Origin: Acidimicrobiia bacterium
GTDB taxonomy: Bacteria; Actinomycetota; Acidimicrobiia; IMCC26256; JAENVU01
Assembly: GCA_017882945.1 (NCBI GenBank)
Contig: JADGON010000228.1
Location: forward strand, 1-12,619
DNA: 12,619 nt
Direction: 5' to 3'
The notes under the pieces were generated by a model. The model worked only from the letters and a program-made list of their open reading frames with translations, did no database searches and was not told the DNA's origin. Numbering within the stretch: the stretch's first letter is position 1; each line of letters starts with the position of its first letter. This document shows positions 1 to 7,353 of the stretch, piece after piece. The position numbers and the translations under genes are program-made.

Positions 1-23
1 CCGTCTGGCCGGGAGCCGACCGG

Positions 24-29
24 TAGCCT
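24..29 (+). promoter_or_regulatory. Putative leaderless -10 box of hemQ
   Basis: TAGCCT matches the actinobacterial -10 pattern TANNNT and ends 7 nt before the ATG at 37. Transcription would start at or next to the start codon, giving a leaderless mRNA. Four other gene starts in the window show the same geometry, which strengthens the call. The -35 region lies outside the window. The reading frame is open back to the left edge, so a start further upstream is not excluded. Confidence 0.5.
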
Positions 30-36
30 GGCGAAC

Positions 37-822
37 ATGCCGATGGAGCCCGTGACGCCGTCGATCGGGTGGGGGGTGCTGCACCTCTTCTTCCGGGTCG
101 ACCGTGAGCGCGCGGAGCACGAACCGGGCGCGGCGAAGCGGATCGCGGACGCAGTCGCGTCACTCGTTGCGGACGACCACCAGGTGCTCGTGTTCGCGGT
201 TCTCGGGCACAAGGCCGATCTCGGGGTCATGGCGTACGGGCCCGATCTCGCCCGGCTTCATGCGTTCCAGCAGGAGCTGCTCTCCGGTCCGTTGCTTCCC
301 GACTACTCATACGTGTCGCTCACCGAGCTCTCGGAGTACTCGGCGAGCGAGGAGGACGAGCGGGCCCGGCTCATCTCCGAGGAAGCGCTCACCGACGACG
401 CGGCGCTCGAAGCGCGCCTCGCAGTCTGGCGGGACCGGATCGAGCACTACCGGGACAACCGGCTTCATCCGCGGCTGCCGGAACGAAAGGTCATCGGCTT
501 CTACCCGATGTCGAAGCGGCGCTCGGGCGACGACAACTGGTACCGGCTGCCCTTCGATGCCCGCAAGGACCTCATGGCGGGCCACGCACGCATCGGGCGC
601 AGCTACGCCGGCCGCGTGCTGCAACTCATCACGGGTTCGGTCGGGCTCGACGACTGGGAGTGGGGAGTCACATTGCTCGCCGACGATCCCGTCGTGCTGA
701 AGGAGATCGTCAACGAGATGCGCTTCGACGATGTGTCCGCGCGCTACGGCGAGTTCGGACCGTTCTTCACCGGCCTCGTGCTCGATCCGGCCGACGCGCT
801 CGAGCGAGTGGGGTTGCGATGA
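37..822 (+). CDS. hemQ: Coproheme decarboxylase (HemQ/ChdC, chlorite dismutase family)
   Basis: This 261-aa cytosolic enzyme carries out the last step of the coproporphyrin-dependent heme pathway: H2O2-dependent double decarboxylation of coproheme III to heme b. The C-terminal half has the family hallmarks: YPMSK at residues 156-160 (catalytic Tyr156, Lys160), the proximal heme ligand His183 in AGHARIGRSYAG, and Gln196 in LQLITGS, followed by WEWG and RYGEFGPFF. Arg142 falls where the propionate-binding Arg lies in staphylococcal HemQ. The spacing Tyr156-His183-Gln196 equals that of Firmicutes enzymes (Y145/H172/Q185 in Staphylococcus, from memory). The length is slightly above the usual 230-250 aa. 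The start at 37 is supported by a TANNNT box 7 nt upstream; Met3 at 43 is an alternative. Its stop overlaps the next gene by 4 nt (ATGA), so the two are translationally coupled. The function call is firm, the exact start less so. Confidence 0.93.
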   Translation: MPMEPVTPSIGWGVLHLFFRVDRERAEHEPGAAKRIADAVASLVADDHQVLVFAVLGHKADLGVMAYGPDLARLHAFQQELLSGPLLPDYSYVSLTELSEYSASEEDERARLISEEALTDDAALEARLAVWRDRIEHYRDNRLHPRLPERKVIGFYPMSKRRSGDDNWYRLPFDARKDLMAGHARIGRSYAGRVLQLITGSVGLDDWEWGVTLLADDPVVLKEIVNEMRFDDVSARYGEFGPFFTGLVLDPADALERVGLR

Positions 823-1064
823 GCACGAAGGCCCGCTTGTACGTCTCGTTTCCCGAGGAGCTCGTCGACCGGCCGATGGTCTACGAGATCGTGAAGGAGT
901 TCGACGTCGTACCCAACATCAGGCGCGCGGGCATCGAGGCGCACGAGGGTTGGGTCATCCTCGAGCTCAGCGGACCCTCCGAGAAGCGTGATGCCGCCAT
1001 CGCGTACCTCGAGGGGCTCGGCTGCACGGTCAATCGCATGGAAGGCGACGTCCTCGAAGGGTGA
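819..1064 (+). CDS. Stand-alone NIL-domain protein
   Basis: This 81-aa protein consists of essentially one NIL domain, the ferredoxin-like beta-alpha-beta-beta-alpha-beta module better known from the C-terminus of methionine ABC transporter ATPase MetN and from some ferredoxins. The pattern seen is a first strand (RLYVSFPEE, residues 6-14), a helix around 16-28 (VDRPMVYEIVKEF), strands near 29-36 and 43-50 (WVILELSG), a helix at 55-67 and a last strand (CTVNRM, 69-74). It has no transmembrane segment and no ferredoxin cysteine motif; the single Cys69 is not a metal site by itself. The ATG lies inside the hemQ stop (ATGA), preceded by GTGGGG, so translation depends on hemQ. In MetN the domain binds an allosteric ligand. 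By inference this protein senses or carries a small ligand, possibly linked to heme synthesis, but the sequence does not identify it. Confidence 0.8.
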   Translation: MSTKARLYVSFPEELVDRPMVYEIVKEFDVVPNIRRAGIEAHEGWVILELSGPSEKRDAAIAYLEGLGCTVNRMEGDVLEG

Positions 1065-1065
1065 C

Positions 1066-1581
1066 GTGAGCGACGACGAGCTCCCGCCTGAGGAGGTCGA
1101 GGCTCGCGGGTTGGCGATGCTGGCGGAGACCGGCGACGCGATCGCGACCGGGGTCGCACACGAGGCACCGGGCTTCGTGCGCAGGTCGGTCGAGCAGCTG
1201 CTCGATGCCTGGGGCCGCGCGGATGCCGCCACCCGTGCCCGCGCGCTGGATGCGTCGGGACCGGCCGGTGAAGCGGCGGCGCGGCGGGTGTGTGAACGAC
1301 TCGAGGCGCTGCTCGCGACCGATCCGGCCGAACAGCGAGCGACGCCGCTCGAGATCGTCCGGACCATCTACGAGGAGCCGACCGCGATCCTCGTCGACGC
1401 CCGCGTTCCGCCGGTCGTGCGCGATGCCTTCGACGAGCGGTCGTGGCCCGAGGACCGCTACGGGCTGGTCCCGAGGACGCTGAGCGACCTCGGCGATCCT
1501 GACCTGGGCCCGCTCCACCTCGCCTGGGGCGTCGCCAAGGCGTCGGTCCTTCGGGCCCGCATCCGCGCGAAAGGGCCCTGA
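1066..1581 (+). CDS. Unrecognised protein of the hemQ operon
   Basis: I do not recognise a named family in this 171-aa protein. It begins acidic (DDELPPEEVE), continues as a probable alpha-helical stretch to about residue 85, and has a more distinctive second half. That half contains TPLEIVRTIYEEPTAIL at residues 93-109, PPVVRDAFDE at 115-124 and WPEDRYGLVPRTLSDLGD at 127-144, ending in a basic helix with ARIRAK. It has no signal peptide, transmembrane segment or cofactor motif; there is one cysteine (Cys76). The GTG at 1066 is chosen because it lies one base after the stop of the NIL gene and the distinctive sequence begins there. An in-frame start further upstream would overlap the NIL gene heavily. 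Tight coupling to hemQ suggests a role tied to heme metabolism or simply coexpression; this is inference only. Confidence 0.72.
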   Translation: MSDDELPPEEVEARGLAMLAETGDAIATGVAHEAPGFVRRSVEQLLDAWGRADAATRARALDASGPAGEAAARRVCERLEALLATDPAEQRATPLEIVRTIYEEPTAILVDARVPPVVRDAFDERSWPEDRYGLVPRTLSDLGDPDLGPLHLAWGVAKASVLRARIRAKGP

Positions 1582-1593
1582 ACAGCCAATTCA

Positions 1594-1609
1594 CGGCCGG
1601 ATCCGGCCG
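1594..1609. repeat. 16-bp perfect palindrome downstream of the hemQ operon
   Basis: CGGCCGGATCCGGCCG is a perfect palindrome centred on GGATCC, 12 bp after the stop of the 171-aa gene. As RNA it could fold into a 6-bp GC stem with a 4-nt loop. There is no U tract behind it, so it would be a weak terminator of the type seen in GC-rich genomes. Alternatively it is a symmetrical protein-binding site in front of the signalling gene. The rest of the 103-bp gap (1582-1684) also holds a small GGGAC/GTCCC hairpin (1633-1649) but no convincing promoter. Confidence 0.4.
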
Positions 1610-1684
1610 AAATGTTCTCAGGCGCGGCCCCGGGGACCCCGATAGTCCCAGTGACCTTGGACGAGGGGATCTCGGATCGACACG

Positions 1685-4600
1685 ATGGGAACGGCGAGAC
1701 CGCCCGCCCGCGATGAAGCGGACCGCGCTCCCTCGGACGCGCCGGTCCTGGATTCGCCGCTCGATCGCTTCGACGCGGTCACCGATCTCGATGTCCTGGC
1801 CCTGTCCACCCCGCTCGGCGTGTTTCGCAGCACGCAGACCGAGGGGATCGTCTGGGCGAGCCGGCGCTCCCTCGAGATCATCGGCAGCGACCAGGACCAG
1901 ATCCTGGGCCGCGGCTGGCTCCGTTGCGTGCACCCCCTTGATCGCAGCCGCGTCGAGCAGGCCATCGGTGAGCTGTACGCCGAACCCCACGAGCTCGGGA
2001 TCGAGTACCGGATCGTGCGGCCGGACGGAACCCTTCGCCACGTTCGTGTGCGAGTGCTGCCGGGCGCGGACCGTCCCGGTGAGTCGCGCGTGTTCGTCGG
2101 CGCGATGGAGGACGTGACGGATCGCGTCGAGGAGATCCAGTCCGCCCGCAACGGCGCGGGTGCGGATCCGTTCGGTTCCCTGGTCGTGGCTTCGGCGCTG
2201 GGGGTCATCTACTCGGACACGGTCGGGCGGGTCGTCTACGTCAACGAGCGTTGGACCGAGATCTGCGGCGTCCGGGCCGAGGACATCCTCGGCACCGATG
2301 ACCTCCGGGTCGCACACCCGGACGACCGCGACTCGATCTTCCAGTCGATGAGCGCGGCGTCGCGCGCGGGCGGGGAGTGGTTCGGAGAGATGCGAGTGCT
2401 CCGACCCGGCGGTGAGGTGCGTCAGACACGCGCGAGCCTGGCCACGATCCGCAGTCTCGACGGTTCGATCAGCGGGTACGTCGGCACGCTCGAAGATGTG
2501 ACCGACGAATCCGAGGTCCGCAGGAAGGCGGCGCTCGCGCTCGAATCCCGCGTCGCGGCCGAGGCCCTGATCGCGGACACCTCACGGCTGCTCGTAACCG
2601 CGTCGGTCGACGACGTCGACGAGCGCGTTGTGACGGTGCTCGGGCGACTGGCCCGGTTCGTCGGTGCCGACTCGGCCGTGCTCGCGGCTCGCGCTCGCGA
2701 GGTCGAGAGCGGCCGGCTCCCGAAGCACGCCTGGTACGCGCCGGAGCTCGCAGCGTTGCACCCGGGGACGGATGCTGACTGGGTCACGGGAACCGAGGAG
2801 GCGATCGGCTCGGTGACCCTCTCGTGGCGCCGGGGCGCCCCGATCGGGTCCCGCGAGGAACGTGAACCGCTGACCGTCATCGGCGACGCGCTCATCTCCA
2901 CGCTGGCGCGCGTGCGGGCGGAGTCGGCGGTACGCAACAGCGAAGAGCGGTTCCGATCGCTGGCAGAGCATTCCACGGACTACATGCTGGTCTACGGCGA
3001 GTCGGGGGAGATCAAGTACCTCAGCCCGGCGACGGCGCGCTTCTCCGGGTTGGGAGAAGGCGCGAGCTTCACGGATCCCGGCGTGGTGCACCCCGACGAC
3101 GTGGCGCTGGTGGGAGAGGTGTTCGGTCCCCTCCGCGAAGGGGGTCAGGGCGAGACGTGCCGCCCCTTCGAAGTGCGGATCCGAGCCGCGACCGGCGCGT
3201 ACCGCTGGCTCGAGATGGTGGCGACGAACCTGCTCGGGGACGGCGTCATCGATGGCATCGTGGTCAACGCGCGTGACGTCACCGAACGGCGCCAAGCCCG
3301 TTCCGCGCTCGAAGAGATCAACGAGTCCCTGGCGCAGTCCAACACCGCGCTCAGCCAGATGGTCGAAGAGAAGCTCGAGGTCGAGGCGCAGCTGCGATCG
3401 AGCGAAGAGCTGTTCCGCGCCATCGTCCAGAACTCCTCGGACGCGATCACGCTGATCGACGTCGACGGCACCGTCCGATACGTGAGCTCGCTCGGCGAGC
3501 AGGTGCTCGGGTATCCGGAGGGCCTTGCGAGCGGTGTCGGCGCACTGGAGCTCGTCCACCCCGACGACCAGGCGATGATCGCCGACATCATGGTCAAAGC
3601 GTTCAGTGAGCCCGGTGTCCATGGTCCGGTCCAGATGCGTGTGCAGCACGCCGACGGCTCCTGGCGCTTCCTGGAGGCGGTCGGCAACAACCTGCTCGAC
3701 AACCCCGCGGTGCAGGGCGTGGTCGTGTCGGCCCGGGACATCACCGCGCGCATCAGCGCCGAAGAGGCGTTGCGCCACAGCGACGAGCGCTTCCGGGCCC
3801 TGGTCCAGAACCTCTCCGACGTGATCACGATCGTTGGGCCTGAAGGGCGGCTCGTCTACTCGAGCCCGGCCGCGCAGCGGATGTTCGGGTTCGAGGAGGA
3901 AGACGAGAGCTGGACCGATCCGATGGCCCGCGTCCATCCGGACGACTTGGACCGGGTCGTCGAGGAGATGACTGCGCGCCTCGAAGCCGGCGACCCCGAT
4001 CCGGTGTCGTTCCGGCTCAAGGTCGCCGACGGCTCGTACCGAGATGTCGAGGCGATCGTCCAGGACCTGACCAATGACCCGTCGGTCTGCGGCGTCGTCG
4101 CAACGACCCGTGACGTCACGGAACGCGCGCGAGCCGAGTCGATGATGGCGAGCCAGGCGCAGATCCTCCGGCTCATCGCCGAAGGTGCTCCGCTCGCCGA
4201 GACGCTCGCGACGCTCTGCTCGGTGGTCGAGAGTCAGATCCCCGATGCGCTGTGCTCGGTGATGCTCGTCGACGAAGCCGAAGCGGTGCTGCGGCTCGGC
4301 GCCGCGCCGAGCCTGCCGCTCGACTTCGCGCGCGCGACCGACGGCGTTCCAATCGGCCCGCTCGCGGGTTCATGCGGCTCGGCGGCGCACTTCGGCACGA
4401 CGATTGTCGTCGAGGACATCCAAACGGACCCGCGTTGGGACGGCTACTGCGAGATCGCAGCTGCACATGGGCTCCGCGCGTGCTGGTCCACACCGGTCAT
4501 GGCGTCGAGCGGCGATCGCGTGCTCGGAACGTTCGCGGTCTACCACCGCGAGCCGAAGTCGCCGGATCCTGCAGCAGAGGAGATCGTCGCGCTGGTCAGC

Positions 4601-5971
4601 CCGCTCGCCGCGATCGCGATCGAGCGAAGGACCTTCGAGGACCGCCTCGCCTATCAGGCTCAGCACGACCCGCTGACCGAGTTGCCGAACCGGGTGTTGT
4701 TCGTCGAGTTCCTCACCCTGGCCCTCGCGCGAGCGCCGCGCCGGCAAACCACTTCTGCCGTCCTGTTCCTCGACCTCGACCGGTTCAAGGTCGTCAACGA
4801 CAGCCTCGGTCACGACGCGGGCGACGAGCTCATGGTGATGCTCAGCACCCGCCTGTGCGCGGCCGTGCGGCCGGGGGACACGGTCGCCCGCTTCGGTGGT
4901 GACGAGTTCACGGTGCTCTGTGACGACCTGACCATGGAAGGCGCCCGCCAGCAGGCGATCGACGTGGCGCGCCGCCTGCTCGACGTGATCGAAGCCCCGA
5001 TCCAGCTCAACGGTGAGGACCAGCACCTCAGCGCGAGCATCGGCATCGCGCTGGCCGGCCTAGGGGACACGCCGGAGACGCTGCTGCGCGACGCCGACGC
5101 CGCGATGTACCAGGCGAAGGCCGGTGGCAAGGGCCGATGGGAGCTCTTCGACGAGGAGATGCGCTCCACCGCGCGACTGCGGCTCGAGACCGAGAACGCA
5201 CTGCACCGCGCGCTCGAGCGCGACGAGCTGCGCATCTTCTTCCAGCCGATCGTCGAGCTCGGCGGCGGGAGCTGTTCCGGCGCCGAAGCGCTCGTGCGCT
5301 GGCAGCATCCCGACCGAGGTCTGGTCGCTCCCGACGCGTTCATCGACCTGGCCGAGGAGACCGGGCTCATCGTGCCGATCGGTGCGTGGGTGCTCGAAGA
5401 GTCGTGTCGTCAGCTCATGGAATGGCGCGTGAACGCTCAGGTGTCACCGACGTTCTCGGTCGCGGTCAACCTCTCGGCGCGCCAGCTCGCGCAGGCTGAT
5501 CTCGTCGAGCGGGTGGCGGCCGCGCTCGAACGCACCGGCGCGCCACCCGAGCTCGTGTGTCTCGAGATCACCGAGAGCGTGCTGATGGCGGAGACGACGA
5601 TCGAAGCGATCGATGCGTTGCGCGCGCTGGGAGTGCGGCTGAGCATCGACGACTTCGGCACCGGCTACTCGTCGCTCGGCTATCTCCGCCGGTTCCCGGT
5701 GGACTCGGTGAAGGTGGACCGTTCCTTCGTGGACGGACTCGGCACCGAAGCCGAGGACTCCGCGATCGTCGGTGCCGTCGTGGGCCTGGGGCACGCGCTC
5801 GGGCTCAGCGTGGTGGCCGAAGGAGTCGAGACCGAGCTGCAGCTCTCGGAGCTCGTCGCGATGGGCTGTGACCGGGCGCAGGGCTTCTTCTTTGCGCGGC
5901 CCCAGCCGGCGGAGGACTTCGCGTCGATCATCGCGAACTCCCGCCGGTGGTCGGTCGATCCCGGGAACTGA
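1685..5971 (+). CDS. Multi-PAS/GAF diguanylate cyclase-phosphodiesterase (GGDEF-EAL)
   Basis: A 1428-aa soluble cyclic-di-GMP signalling protein with no transmembrane segment. The order is PAS1 (about 38-150), PAS2 (163-282), a degenerate GAF-like region (290-412), PAS3 (418-537), a short coiled coil (540-572), PAS4 (573-692), PAS5 (697-816), GAF (825-983), GGDEF (about 987-1158) and EAL (1165-1420). Each PAS carries HPxD (83, 211, 469, 625, 751) and closes with a DVTER-like motif (143, 271, 531, 685, 810). The GGDEF domain has an intact GGDEF signature at 1071-1075 and an inhibitory RxxD (Arg1062-Asp1065) exactly five residues before it. The EAL domain keeps EAL 1201-1203, Asn1262, Glu1294, Asp1322-Asp1323, Lys1343, Glu1379 and Gln1399. 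Both activities look possible; which one dominates cannot be read from sequence. The ATG is the only plausible start because a stop lies 30 bp upstream in frame; GAGGGG at 1663-1668 is rather far for a ribosome site. It appears to be transcribed alone. PAS ligands are unknown. Confidence 0.95.
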   Translation: MGTARPPARDEADRAPSDAPVLDSPLDRFDAVTDLDVLALSTPLGVFRSTQTEGIVWASRRSLEIIGSDQDQILGRGWLRCVHPLDRSRVEQAIGELYAEPHELGIEYRIVRPDGTLRHVRVRVLPGADRPGESRVFVGAMEDVTDRVEEIQSARNGAGADPFGSLVVASALGVIYSDTVGRVVYVNERWTEICGVRAEDILGTDDLRVAHPDDRDSIFQSMSAASRAGGEWFGEMRVLRPGGEVRQTRASLATIRSLDGSISGYVGTLEDVTDESEVRRKAALALESRVAAEALIADTSRLLVTASVDDVDERVVTVLGRLARFVGADSAVLAARAREVESGRLPKHAWYAPELAALHPGTDADWVTGTEEAIGSVTLSWRRGAPIGSREEREPLTVIGDALISTLARVRAESAVRNSEERFRSLAEHSTDYMLVYGESGEIKYLSPATARFSGLGEGASFTDPGVVHPDDVALVGEVFGPLREGGQGETCRPFEVRIRAATGAYRWLEMVATNLLGDGVIDGIVVNARDVTERRQARSALEEINESLAQSNTALSQMVEEKLEVEAQLRSSEELFRAIVQNSSDAITLIDVDGTVRYVSSLGEQVLGYPEGLASGVGALELVHPDDQAMIADIMVKAFSEPGVHGPVQMRVQHADGSWRFLEAVGNNLLDNPAVQGVVVSARDITARISAEEALRHSDERFRALVQNLSDVITIVGPEGRLVYSSPAAQRMFGFEEEDESWTDPMARVHPDDLDRVVEEMTARLEAGDPDPVSFRLKVADGSYRDVEAIVQDLTNDPSVCGVVATTRDVTERARAESMMASQAQILRLIAEGAPLAETLATLCSVVESQIPDALCSVMLVDEAEAVLRLGAAPSLPLDFARATDGVPIGPLAGSCGSAAHFGTTIVVEDIQTDPRWDGYCEIAAAHGLRACWSTPVMASSGDRVLGTFAVYHREPKSPDPAAEEIVALVSPLAAIAIERRTFEDRLAYQAQHDPLTELPNRVLFVEFLTLALARAPRRQTTSAVLFLDLDRFKVVNDSLGHDAGDELMVMLSTRLCAAVRPGDTVARFGGDEFTVLCDDLTMEGARQQAIDVARRLLDVIEAPIQLNGEDQHLSASIGIALAGLGDTPETLLRDADAAMYQAKAGGKGRWELFDEEMRSTARLRLETENALHRALERDELRIFFQPIVELGGGSCSGAEALVRWQHPDRGLVAPDAFIDLAEETGLIVPIGAWVLEESCRQLMEWRVNAQVSPTFSVAVNLSARQLAQADLVERVAAALERTGAPPELVCLEITESVLMAETTIEAIDALRALGVRLSIDDFGTGYSSLGYLRRFPVDSVKVDRSFVDGLGTEAEDSAIVGAVVGLGHALGLSVVAEGVETELQLSELVAMGCDRAQGFFFARPQPAEDFASIIANSRRWSVDPGN

Positions 5972-5998
5972 GCGGTTCCTGACCATCGAGCGAACGCA

Positions 5999-6021
5999 AT
6001 TCCGCAAATGTCTTGCGGGAT
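5999..6021 (+). terminator. 9-bp hairpin between the GGDEF-EAL gene and amtB
   Basis: Positions 5999-6007 pair with 6013-6021 (8 Watson-Crick pairs and one G-U) around a 5-nt loop (ATGTC), starting 27 bp after the signalling gene's stop. No U run follows, so it could be a factor-assisted terminator, an element in the amtB leader, or a binding site for a regulator of amtB. The remaining sequence to 6081 is ordinary; I found no clear GlnR-type GTNAC/GAAAC boxes and no strong promoter. Confidence 0.4.
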
Positions 6022-6070
6022 ACTTGCGATCGGTACCCGTCTTCCGTCAGGCTCCCCCGGTCTTCTGAGC

Positions 6071-6076
6071 GGGGGG
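6071..6076 (+). promoter_or_regulatory. Ribosome binding site deciding the amtB start
   Basis: A run of six G ends 5 nt before GTG 6082 and 11 nt before GTG 6088, both in frame with amtB. It favours 6082 over the longer open frame beginning with TTG at 6013, whose extra residues are rich in Arg/Ser and do not look like an Amt protein. Confidence 0.5.
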
Positions 6077-6081
6077 TCCGG

Positions 6082-7326
6082 GTGAAGGTGAACGCCGGCG
6101 ACACGGCATGGGTGCTGATCTCGGCCGCGCTCGTGATGTTCATGACCCCGGGGCTGGCCTTCTTCTACGGCGGCATGGTCCGAGCGAAGAACGTGCTCGG
6201 CATGCTCATGCAGAACTTCTTCGCCCTCGGGATCGTGAGCGTGCTGTGGGCTGCCCTCTGCTACTCGCTCGCGTTCGGCGGTACGAACCCGTACATCGGC
6301 AACCTCGACTTCGCCTGGCTGGACACGGTCGCGAAGCAGGCTCCGCCCGGCTTCGCGGCCTTGACGATCCCGCCACTGCTGTTCATGGCGTACCAGATGA
6401 TGTTCGCCGTGATCACGCCGGCCCTGATCACGGGAGCCATCGCCGATCGCATGCGCTTCGGTGCCTGGGTGCTCTTCATCGGGTTGTGGGCGATCCTCGT
6501 CTATGCACCCATCGCACACTGGGTGTTCTCGCCCGAGGGTTGGCTGTTCAAGCGCGGCGCGCTGGACTTCGCCGGCGGGACCGTGGTGCATGTCAACGCG
6601 GGGATCGGCGCGCTGGCCGCGGTGCTCGTGCTCGGGAAGCGGCGCGGCTGGCCGCGCCACCCGATGCCGCCGCACTCGCTCCCGCTCACGCTGATCGGCA
6701 CGGGAATGCTGTGGTTCGGCTGGTTCGGGTTCAACGCCGGTTCCGCGCTCGCCGCGAACGGCCTTGCGGCGCAAGCACTGGTCAACACCCATCTCGCGGC
6801 TGCCGCGGGGATGCTCGGCTGGCTGGCCTTGGAGCGGATCAAGGGTGGCCACGCCACCACCTTGGGTGCAGCATCCGGTGCCGTCGCGGGCCTGGTCGCG
6901 ATCACGCCGTGCGCGGGCTTCGTGGGCGGCATGTCGTCGGTGCCGATCGGTCTCGCCGCGGGCGCACTGTGCTTCCTGGCCGTGAACATGAAGTTCCGCT
7001 TCGGCTACGACGATTCGCTCGACGTCATCGGCGTGCACCTCGTCGGCGGGGTCCTGGGCTCCTTGCTGCTCGGGCTCTTCGCCGAGCGGGCCGTGAACCC
7101 GGCCGGAGCAGACGGCGTGTTCTTCGGCGGAGGGTTCGCGTTGCTCGGTGAGCAGACGATCGCGATCGTGGCCACACTCGTCTATTCGTTCGTGGTGACG
7201 GGGCTGATCCTGCTCGGGCTCAAGGCCTTGATGCCGGGCGGGTTGCGCATCACCGAAGATGACGAGAATACGGGGCTCGACCTCAGCCAGCACTCCGAAG
7301 TCGCGTACGCGCCTGACCGTGTGTGA
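6082..7326 (+). CDS. amtB: Ammonium transporter (Amt/MEP/Rh family)
   Basis: A 414-aa integral membrane channel for ammonium uptake, normally a trimer in the cytoplasmic membrane with 11 transmembrane helices. It opens directly with the first helix (NAGDTAWVLISAALV, residues 4-18) and the family motif TPGLAFFYGG (22-31). The pore twin histidines are His170 (DFAGGTVVH) and His319 (DVIGVH); Asp162 sits eight residues before the first, as in E. coli AmtB, and Phe108 in QMMFAVIT matches the periplasmic phenylalanine gate. WFGFNAGSA (214-222) and the cytosolic tail ending GLDLSQHSEVAY (398-409), which contacts P-II, are also typical. There is no cleavable signal peptide. GTG 6082 is preferred; GTG 6088 gives a protein two residues shorter. 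glnK follows after 27 nt, so blocking of the channel by P-II under high nitrogen is expected from the family. Transcriptional control is not visible. Confidence 0.96.
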   Translation: MKVNAGDTAWVLISAALVMFMTPGLAFFYGGMVRAKNVLGMLMQNFFALGIVSVLWAALCYSLAFGGTNPYIGNLDFAWLDTVAKQAPPGFAALTIPPLLFMAYQMMFAVITPALITGAIADRMRFGAWVLFIGLWAILVYAPIAHWVFSPEGWLFKRGALDFAGGTVVHVNAGIGALAAVLVLGKRRGWPRHPMPPHSLPLTLIGTGMLWFGWFGFNAGSALAANGLAAQALVNTHLAAAAGMLGWLALERIKGGHATTLGAASGAVAGLVAITPCAGFVGGMSSVPIGLAAGALCFLAVNMKFRFGYDDSLDVIGVHLVGGVLGSLLLGLFAERAVNPAGADGVFFGGGFALLGEQTIAIVATLVYSFVVTGLILLGLKALMPGGLRITEDDENTGLDLSQHSEVAYAPDRV

Positions 7327-7340
7327 CGCACGCGGCTCGA

Positions 7341-7346
7341 GAGGAG
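7341..7346 (+). promoter_or_regulatory. Ribosome binding site of glnK
   Basis: GAGGAG lies 7 nt before the ATG at 7354, the best Shine-Dalgarno sequence in the window. It fits glnK being an internal gene of the amtB transcript rather than having its own leaderless start. Confidence 0.7.
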
Positions 7347-7353
7347 ACCGTCG

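Noticed and set aside
1582..1684. A cyclic-di-GMP riboswitch in front of the GGDEF-EAL gene
   Set aside because: The gap is only 103 bp and I could not find the conserved GEMM core; only short GC stems are present.
881..3937. Long minus-strand open frames opposite the 171-aa gene and the PAS region
   Set aside because: They mirror the codon bias of the plus-strand genes and have no recognisable protein features.
6013..6081. N-terminal extension of AmtB from TTG 6013
   Set aside because: The extra 23 residues are Arg/Ser-rich and unlike Amt proteins, and the ribosome site fits GTG 6082.
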